Of a stretch of 12,608 nucleotides of DNA, positions 6,499 to 11,871 are shown one piece after another. This DNA is from Candidatus Brocadiaceae bacterium (lineage in GTDB: Bacteria > Planctomycetota > Brocadiia > SM23-32). Made by a program: the position numbers and the translations under genes. The stretch covers positions 1 to 12,608 of the forward strand of contig PWZK01000261.1 of NCBI GenBank assembly GCA_003567495.1. The letters run 5' to 3'. Below the pieces are notes generated by a model. That model saw nothing but the letters and a program-made list of their open reading frames with translations, searched no databases and was not told the DNA's origin. Position 1 is the first letter of the stretch, and each line of letters starts with the position of its first letter.

Positions 6499-7641
6499 AT
6501 GAATGACGGAATCCATGGAATGCTTCCGGCGGAAAAGATGTCGCCCGGAGCTAAAAAATTGCGGGACACATACGCTTTGAAACCTGATGCGCCGCTTTTT
6601 CAGCGCGAATTCGGGTTTTATTGTCTGGGAAGGTGGAAAAAAGAAGGAATGCCGGAAGATGTGCCAAAGGAAAAACTCTTTCAATATGATCCGCCAGGCG
6701 ATCATAGTCTGCACGGGCTGGGTTGGTGCGAGGCCGCTTTTGATCCGCCTTTTCCGGAAGAGATAATTGAAGATCGAGGTGAGCACGAAGTTGTGCAGGA
6801 TCATGCAGGGCGTCACGTTCTGTGTTTTAAGGGCCGCAGGAGCGGATTCATGCCGGACTACCTCGACCATCCCGTTAAAGATCAAAAAACCTGGGAAGAA
6901 AACTGCAAGTGGCGACTCGACCCCGGCAGCCCCGGACGCCGGGCCGGGCACGATGACCGGATGAAAGCGGCACGTGATTCAGCCGCCCGGGGCCTGATGA
7001 TCACCCAGCGTGTCATCGGGGGTTACATGTATCTTCGAAGCCTCATGGGGCCGGAAGACCTCCTTTATAAGTTCCATGATAACCCCGAACTGATCCACGA
7101 TTGCATGCAAACCTGGCTGAAACTGGCGGACCCGATTATTGCTGCACACCAGGAGCACGTTACGCTCGACCAGTTGTTTATCGGCGAAGACATCTGTTTC
7201 AATCACGGCCCGCTGATTTCCCCGGAAATGATCAGAAAATTCCTTTTCCCGTATTATCGGCAGCTGCTTTCCAATGTTCAAAAGCGCCAATTAGATCAGG
7301 GTCGCCATCTATACTTTCAGGTGGATACTGACGGCCGTGCCGGCGATGTTATCTCACTCTATCAGGAGATCGGCATGGACGTCATGAGTCCTTTTGAAGT
7401 AGCATCGGGATGTAATGTGGTTGAAATAGGGAAAATATATCCTGACCTTGTGATCTCGGGGGGGATTGATAAAAGGGTACTGGCACGGGGAAAGGACGAA
7501 ATCGACAGGCATGTGAATTCCATTCTTCCCGCCATGAAAAAACGTGGAGGCTACATCCCAACATGCGATCACGGTGTCCCGGAAGAGGTCCCTTACGATG
7601 ATTATCTGCACTTCCGCAGGCGGTGTCTGGAGTTTTCTTAG
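6499..7641 (+). CDS. Uroporphyrinogen decarboxylase (URO-D)-like family protein
   Basis: A 380-residue protein of the URO-D/MtaA-like superfamily, a TIM-barrel fold that includes haem-pathway decarboxylases and corrinoid-dependent methyltransferases. Family landmarks are GYMYLRSLMGPEDLLYKFHD, EDICFNHGPLISPEMIRKFL, DTDGRAGDVISLYQEIGMDV, SPFEVASGCNVVEIGKIYPD, VISGGIDKRVLARG and GGYIPTCDHGVPEEVPYDDY. The ISGGIDK and CDHGVPEEV phrases are typical of the many paralogues in polysaccharide-degrading PVC bacteria, not of true HemE, so a haem role is unlikely. The ATG at 6499 has a strong AGGGAG site (6484-6489). It follows the sulfatase on the same strand by 109 bp and could share its transcript. The substrate is unknown; methyl transfer or demethylation of a catabolic substrate is an inference from superfamily members. 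Confidence 0.85.
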   Translation: MNDGIHGMLPAEKMSPGAKKLRDTYALKPDAPLFQREFGFYCLGRWKKEGMPEDVPKEKLFQYDPPGDHSLHGLGWCEAAFDPPFPEEIIEDRGEHEVVQDHAGRHVLCFKGRRSGFMPDYLDHPVKDQKTWEENCKWRLDPGSPGRRAGHDDRMKAARDSAARGLMITQRVIGGYMYLRSLMGPEDLLYKFHDNPELIHDCMQTWLKLADPIIAAHQEHVTLDQLFIGEDICFNHGPLISPEMIRKFLFPYYRQLLSNVQKRQLDQGRHLYFQVDTDGRAGDVISLYQEIGMDVMSPFEVASGCNVVEIGKIYPDLVISGGIDKRVLARGKDEIDRHVNSILPAMKKRGGYIPTCDHGVPEEVPYDDYLHFRRRCLEFS

Positions 7642-7705
7642 TTCGGATGATATGCCCAACATCTGTCGTTTACCTTTTCTTGCCGCTGTTAAAACCGGCC
7701 TTACA

Positions 7706-7734
7706 TTGACACCGGTCGCATCCTGGTTTATAAT
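7706..7734 (+). promoter_or_regulatory. Perfect-consensus sigma70-type promoter
   Basis: TTGACA (7706-7711), a 17-bp spacer and TATAAT (7729-7734) match the housekeeping consensus at all twelve positions. The predicted start is near 7741, 66 nt before the SPOR-like gene, and the transcript could continue into the small basic protein. ACCGG (7694-7698) and CCGGT (7712-7716) flank the -35 box as an inverted repeat and could be an operator. Confidence 0.7.
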
Positions 7735-7806
7735 CTACGCAGAGTGGGTGGTATTTTTGGCGATGCCCTGGCACAAATGATCAACTGGTTGAATGGGTAA
7801 AAGAAA

Positions 7807-8238
7807 ATGATTTCCAAAATACAGGCCGGCGAGAACAGGACCATGCTGCTAAGAACGGCTTTCTTCGGCCTTGCACTTGTTGTGCTCGCCGGGGTTTCCG
7901 GGTATTTTATTTTTTCTGTCTATAATCAATATCACTACCCTGACCTTTCGGCAAGCGGCGGTTTTTATACCATACAGCTTGCTGAAGTCTCGCAGGAAGC
8001 AAAACCGCAACTTGAGAAAATGGCCGAAAGCGAGTTAAAGGAGCTTTTGGGCGTAACGGATTTGTTTCTCAAACGTTCGGGAGACGACACCTTCGCTCTG
8101 TGCTCCGGAAAATTCACTTCACCTTCCGGTGAAGAGGTCGCAGATCGGCTTAGAAAAATAAGAGAGTTTGAATACGGGGATGAAAGGCCTTTTCGGAGTG
8201 CCGACATCAGATTTTTCATCTCCGGTGTTTACGATTGA
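7807..8238 (+). CDS. Membrane-anchored small protein with a SPOR-like domain
   Basis: A 143-residue protein. A short polar N-terminus is followed by one hydrophobic segment (about residues 16-39, LRTAFFGLALVVLAGVSGYF onward), with the rest predicted outside the cytoplasm. The domain starting FYTIQLAEVSQEAKPQLEKM, then LFLKRSGDDTFALCSGKF and a helix EEVADRLRKIREF, resembles the beta-alpha-beta pattern of SPOR peptidoglycan-binding domains (YxIQxA, later VxxGxF). The resemblance is by pattern only and the protein may belong to an uncharacterised family. The ATG at 7807 has only a weak ribosome site; a later ATG at 7843 would shorten the N-terminus. It lies just downstream of a perfect promoter and about 100 bp before the small basic protein gene. 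Confidence 0.7.
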   Translation: MISKIQAGENRTMLLRTAFFGLALVVLAGVSGYFIFSVYNQYHYPDLSASGGFYTIQLAEVSQEAKPQLEKMAESELKELLGVTDLFLKRSGDDTFALCSGKFTSPSGEEVADRLRKIREFEYGDERPFRSADIRFFISGVYD

Positions 8239-8339
8239 AAATGCCGGGTTAAAACGATAGTTGCGATGTTAAGCGCCTAAGCTGGCGCGTGTTAAGACGT
8301 AAGTTTCAAACCTACTTTCATAGAAAAAGGATGCCGAGT

Positions 8340-8597
8340 ATGTCGATGCATAAAAGTTTACGATCAAAAAGAGGCCTGTCTCGCACCAGGAATGTGCTTT
8401 CGCGTGAGGAGCGTCTGGAGAAGCTCATCGAAGATGAGGAATGGAGCGAGGGAAAAGGTTCGGTTTTCGGCCTGCCCAAGGTTAAAGTTGAGGTGGTCAC
8501 TCTCCGCAAAAAAGAGGCGAAGGATGCGGAAGAAGGCGAGGCGGAGACGGAAGCCGGGGCGGAACCCGGGGCGCCCGAAACGGGACCCGGAACTTAA
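8340..8597 (+). CDS. Small basic protein of the Chlamydiae/Verrucomicrobia/Planctomycetes family
   Basis: An 85-residue protein whose first 55 residues match the PVC-group small basic protein family (the one modelled as TIGR04137, from memory). The pattern is MSMHKSLRSKRGLSRTRNVL, then SREERLEKL, EEW, EGKGSVFGLPKVK. Its molecular role is not known to me. The start at 8340 fits the family N-terminus and has AAAAGG (8325-8330) nine bases upstream; ATGs at 8331 and 8346 and a GTG at 8289 are also in frame. After residue 60 comes a low-complexity acidic tail (DAEEGEAETEAGAEPGAPET) that I do not associate with the family, giving a basic head and acidic tail. The stop codon TAA forms the start of a repeat terminus. 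Confidence 0.82.
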   Translation: MSMHKSLRSKRGLSRTRNVLSREERLEKLIEDEEWSEGKGSVFGLPKVKVEVVTLRKKEAKDAEEGEAETEAGAEPGAPETGPGT

Positions 8598-8703
8598 CCC
8601 GCTTATTTTACGCGTTCCCAGCCTGTCTGCGCCTGCCTGTCGCGTTCGCGACGCAGACAGGTGCGGACACACACAGGCAGGTGGTTCACTGAATACATAC
8701 GTG
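8594..8703 (+). repeat. Intergenic element ii, with an interleaved hairpin cluster
   Basis: The left terminus (8594-8614) reads TTAACCCGCTTATTTTACGC and includes the stop codon of the small basic protein. The right terminus (8681-8703), on the minus strand, reads CACGTATGTATTCAGTGAAC followed by CAC. Between them are CCTGTCTGCG (8622-8631) complementary to CGCAGACAGG (8652-8661), CCTGCCTGT (8632-8640) complementary to ACAGGCAGG (8673-8681), and GTCGCG-TT-CGCGAC (8639-8652). The first two pairs are interleaved, so they form either alternative stems or a pseudoknot. Confidence 0.65.
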
Positions 8704-8746
8704 GATTTTTGTTCCGCCGTCTATCGGGGATTCCGGAGGCAACTTC

Positions 8747-9853
8747 TTGAAGAAAATAAATTTGATAGCGGATCGAATGAAAAATATCGATTCGTCCGGA
8801 ATAAGGAAGGTGTTTGATCTTGCCGGCAGCATACCGGACCCCATCAATCTGAGCATAGGTCAGCCGGATTTCGACGTGCCGGAACCTGTCAAGGCCAGGG
8901 CTATGCGTGCTATAGAGACCGGCCATAACCGTTATACGGTAACTCAGGGCATCGAGGCTTTGCGCGATGTGGTCCTGGCCGGCGAAAGGAAAATATCCGG
9001 GATCGCCCATAACTCAATAATGATTACAAGCGGTGTTTCCGGCGGTTTGCTGCTTGCGATGATGGCGCTGATTAACCCGGGCGACCGGATAGCCATAGCA
9101 GACCCCTATTTCGTGATGTATAAGCATTTGAGCAGGCTTGCAGGCGGGGAGCCGCTTTTCGTAGATACGTACCCGGATTTCCAGCTTACCGCCGAGCGGC
9201 TGGAAAAAAGCCGCGCCTCAGAGGCAAAAGTGCTTTTACTGAACAGCCCTAATAATCCCACCGGGCAGGTGATTCCACCGGAAGAACTGAAGCGCATCGC
9301 CGGGTGGGCGGAATCAAATGATGTATTTGTGGTGGCCGACGAAGTATATCGCTATTTCACTTATGACTGCGCTCCTGCCAGTATCGCAAAATATACTGAT
9401 AACGTTCTCTTGCTGAACGGGTTCAGCAAGAGCCATGCTATGACCGGGTGGCGATTGGGATACGCTATAGGTCCCGAAACCGTAATCGAAGAGATGACCA
9501 AGCTCCAGCAGTTCAGCTTCGTATGCGCTCCCTCAATCGCACAGGAAGCGGCTCTTTCCGCGTTTTCGGTGGACATGGACGTTTACCTTCGGGCTTACCG
9601 GGCTAAACGGGATATTCTGGTTCACGGACTGAAAGGACATTTTGATTTTCAAATACCCCGGGGCGCCTTTTACGCCTTTGTCAGAGCGCCCGACGATAAC
9701 GGAGATTCATTTGCCGAGAAAGCCATTCGCCACAGCTGTCTGGTCATCCCCGGAAGCGTATTCAGCGAAAAAACGTCGCATTTTCGCATAGCTTTTGCCG
9801 CCGAAGACAGCACGATCGAACGCGGCACAGCCTTGTTATGTTCGCTGCTTTAA
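8747..9853 (+). CDS. PLP-dependent class I/II aminotransferase (aspartate aminotransferase-like)
   Basis: A 368-residue fold-type I aminotransferase that moves an amino group between an amino acid and a 2-oxo acid in the cytoplasm. It has an N-terminal substrate loop (NLSIGQPDFDVPEPV), the NSPNNPTG motif (residues 166-173), DEVYRYF (198-204) and the Schiff-base lysine Lys228 in GFSKSHAMTGWRLGY. The C-terminal HFRIAFA supplies the carboxylate-binding arginine. The pattern fits the prokaryotic gamma subgroup of aspartate aminotransferases, but substrate cannot be fixed from sequence. The start is a TTG at 8747, chosen because GGAGG (8735-8739) lies seven bases upstream and MKKINLIADRMKNIDSSGIR matches the family N-terminus. 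The TAA stop (9851-9853) coincides with a repeat terminus. No biosynthetic partner is adjacent. Confidence 0.92.
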   Translation: MKKINLIADRMKNIDSSGIRKVFDLAGSIPDPINLSIGQPDFDVPEPVKARAMRAIETGHNRYTVTQGIEALRDVVLAGERKISGIAHNSIMITSGVSGGLLLAMMALINPGDRIAIADPYFVMYKHLSRLAGGEPLFVDTYPDFQLTAERLEKSRASEAKVLLLNSPNNPTGQVIPPEELKRIAGWAESNDVFVVADEVYRYFTYDCAPASIAKYTDNVLLLNGFSKSHAMTGWRLGYAIGPETVIEEMTKLQQFSFVCAPSIAQEAALSAFSVDMDVYLRAYRAKRDILVHGLKGHFDFQIPRGAFYAFVRAPDDNGDSFAEKAIRHSCLVIPGSVFSEKTSHFRIAFAAEDSTIERGTALLCSLL

Positions 9854-9933
9854 CCCGCATATTTCATAAACCAACGACAGTTTGATTTCTTCGCATCTCA
9901 CGCCACCTGGAACGCGTGAAATAAGCGAATTAA
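9851..9933 (-). repeat. Intergenic element iii: compact 83-bp form
   Basis: Two termini face each other. TAACCCGCATATTTCATAAA (9851-9870) starts at the aminotransferase stop. The minus-strand arm at 9880-9933 starts TTAATTCGCTTATTTCACGC. The arms are separated by only three bases (9877-9879). Both arms match those of element i, which lies in the opposite orientation with 263 bp inserted at this junction. An upstream TTG start for the next gene would fall inside this element. Confidence 0.75.
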
Positions 9934-9965
9934 CCAGCGTTTCTCATGCAATCAGGAAAATCGGC

Positions 9966-10487
9966 ATGCTATTGCAAATCGCCTTGCTGTGCATGGTAAC
10001 TTCAATCCCCGCTCTTGAGCTGCGAGCTTCCATACCCTACGGTATTCTGGGCAATGCGAGCTGGGGAATTACGCAGGGGCTTATGCCCTGGTTCGCCGTA
10101 ACTGCGGTATGTATTATTTTCAATATTCTGCTGGGCTGGCTGGTGTACATGCTCATGACGCCTTTTTTTCTTTTCCTCGATATGTTTCCATTTTTCAATC
10201 GTTACGTAGAGCCGTTTATAAAACGTGCGCAAAGGAAGATCGCCCCGTATATGGAAAAATACGGTTCGATCGGTTTAGCGCTCTTTATAGGCATCCCCCT
10301 GCCCGGCAGCGGCGTCTACACCGGTTCCCTCGGCGCCTACGTGCTGGGATTGGAAAAGCGCAAGTTTATGGTTGCCTGTGTAATAGGAGTTATTATCGCC
10401 GGCACGCTCGTGACAGCGCTTACGCTGACCGTGCAGCATGGCATGAGGCTGCCCTTTTTTGTGGACTGGGTGGTCAAGGGGAAGTAA
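9966..10487 (+). CDS. COG2426-type small multidrug export family membrane protein
   Basis: A 173-residue integral membrane protein with about four hydrophobic segments. It carries the family motifs PALELRASIPYGI (residues 15-27) near the N-terminus and FIGIPLPGSGVYTGSLGAYV in the second half, following KYGSIGLAL. The Pfam name for this family is small multi-drug export protein, but direct evidence for drug transport is thin, so the substrate is unknown. The ATG at 9966 is chosen because AGGA (9954-9957) lies eight bases upstream and the conserved region starts at once; the longer frame from a TTG at 9882 runs through repeat DNA. Its last 14 bp overlap the end of the convergent MnmE-like gene, leaving no room for a terminator between them. 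Confidence 0.8.
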   Translation: MLLQIALLCMVTSIPALELRASIPYGILGNASWGITQGLMPWFAVTAVCIIFNILLGWLVYMLMTPFFLFLDMFPFFNRYVEPFIKRAQRKIAPYMEKYGSIGLALFIGIPLPGSGVYTGSLGAYVLGLEKRKFMVACVIGVIIAGTLVTALTLTVQHGMRLPFFVDWVVKGK

Positions 10488-11706
10488 AACGCACTCCCGC
10501 CGCTTGCATAACGCCGGCGGCTTGCGCCGGGCAGCGACTTGCCGCCATTCCGAGAGCTTCTGCGACAACTTCGCGTTGTTCTTGCGTAAATAACACGGGC
10601 TGGCCGCATTCACACCGCTCGATTATATCGCCGTACGGCCCGAGAAGGAATTCTTCCAGGCTTTCCAGCCCCTCCTGCTTTTTCGCAGATATATGGATAA
10701 GCGGCGCCCGATAAGGCAACAAGTCGCCGTCTATGCCGGGCTTTCCGGGGCCGAGGAGATCACATTTATTGGCCACATATAAAATTCTCGAGTTTCCGAC
10801 CGGTGCATCTGATGCCGCCCTGAGCACCATAGCAGGATCCTCCCTTACATCGAAAAGAAAAAAAATCACATCCGCCTCGCCGATCAGACTATAAGTATGC
10901 CGAACGGCCGCCGCATCCAGCTCGTCGCTCCCATCGTGCAGTCCGGCCGAGTCCATGATGTCAAAAGGCATCCCGCCTATTGACATACGGTCTTTGACTA
11001 CATCGCGCGTGGTGCCCGGCATCGGGTGCACAATGACACGTTCGCGCCCGAGCAATGCGTTGAGCAGCGTCGATTTGCCTGCATTCGGCGGGCCGGCCAG
11101 CATTACCGCCGGCGGGCTGAGCATCGCCATACCGGCATCGGAGGTGCCAAGGAGCCGTTCGAGGCGAGCGACGGCACCAACAGCGTTCTCGCCCAGCTGC
11201 GAGGCTATATCCGAAAGCTCCCGGCAAAGAACACCGCTTGCCTGGCTAAGCAGCATTTTTGCAGCAGCTCTGGTTTCCGCCTCCGGCAGAGCCCGCAGAG
11301 CGGCAATGCGAATTGCATCCGAGGAAAGAATATCCGGATCGCCCGGCACACCCAGCTCCATAACCTCACGCCACGCTAAAAGCCGGGCATCCTCTTTTTC
11401 AAAACGCTGCAATACGGACTGAACCGCTACGGCTCCGCCATGACAGTTCACCTCGTAACAGGGTTTGTTCGCCCAACCCCGCCCACCTTCAAAGCGTGCC
11501 ACCAGAACTTCGTCGATTACGGCCTCGTTTTGAACTATTCGCCCGTGTGCCAGGCGTCCGGGCGGGATTTCGCGCGCCCCGCGTTTCGTGCCCTCGAAAC
11601 ATGCCTCCAGCACCCGTGTCGCATCCTTACCAAAGAGCATTATCACGCCTATCCCACCCTCTCCGCGCGGCGTGATTACGCTGCATTTTGCATCTATTTT
11701 CCGCAT
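10474..11706 (-). CDS. mnmE: MnmE/TrmE-like GTPase, C-terminally shortened
   Basis: A 410-residue protein with the MnmE architecture. The N-terminal tetrahydrofolate-binding region has ITPRGEGGIGV and EVNCHGG (residues 85-91). A helical domain follows, with an inserted Ras-like G domain: GPPNAGKST (205-213), GTTRD (231-235), DSAG (252-255), NKCD (313-316) and SAKK (340-343). Full MnmE works with MnmG on U34 of tRNA and normally runs to about 450 residues, ending in FCIGK. Here the last helix and the C-terminal Cys motif are absent; the protein ends RFTSP just after the helix that follows the G domain. The ATG at 11706 (MRKIDAKCSV) fits the family; an ATG at 11826 would add 40 residues encoded in repeat DNA. 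It lies 165 bp downstream of rtcB on the same strand. It may be a divergent paralogue with a different role. Confidence 0.85.
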   Translation of the reverse strand: MRKIDAKCSVITPRGEGGIGVIMLFGKDATRVLEACFEGTKRGAREIPPGRLAHGRIVQNEAVIDEVLVARFEGGRGWANKPCYEVNCHGGAVAVQSVLQRFEKEDARLLAWREVMELGVPGDPDILSSDAIRIAALRALPEAETRAAAKMLLSQASGVLCRELSDIASQLGENAVGAVARLERLLGTSDAGMAMLSPPAVMLAGPPNAGKSTLLNALLGRERVIVHPMPGTTRDVVKDRMSIGGMPFDIMDSAGLHDGSDELDAAAVRHTYSLIGEADVIFFLFDVREDPAMVLRAASDAPVGNSRILYVANKCDLLGPGKPGIDGDLLPYRAPLIHISAKKQEGLESLEEFLLGPYGDIIERCECGQPVLFTQEQREVVAEALGMAASRCPAQAAGVMQAAGVRFTSP

Positions 11707-11710
11707 ATCA

Positions 11711-11868
11711 GAGCCTGTTGTACAACCGTAAATATTCAGTGAACCACGTCGTCCACTATCATAACCATTCTTAGGCTTTACAATCTGCGTGTTAAGTGAG
11801 GCGGAGCAAATTATATAAAACGGCAACGACGAAAAGACAGAGGCTGGCGTATGAAATATGGGGGGATA
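11711..11868. repeat. Intergenic element iv between rtcB and the MnmE-like gene
   Basis: Termini occur at 11726-11748 (plus strand, CCGTAAATATTCAGTGAACC then ACG) and at 11843-11868 (minus strand, TATCCCCCCATATTTCATAC). The latter starts four bases after the rtcB stop. Between them lies a copy of AATTATATAAAACG (11809-11822). Outside the left terminus is GAGCCTGTTGTACAA (11711-11725), related to the ends of the 4399-5039 segment. The order (AATTATATAAAACG module, then ATGAAATATG-type end) parallels element i. Confidence 0.6.
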
Positions 11869-11871
11869 GTT

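Noticed and set aside
9882..9965. N-terminal extension of the COG2426 protein from a TTG at 9882.
   Set aside because: The sequence is the arm of a dispersed repeat and the extra residues match nothing in the family; the ATG at 9966 has a proper ribosome site.
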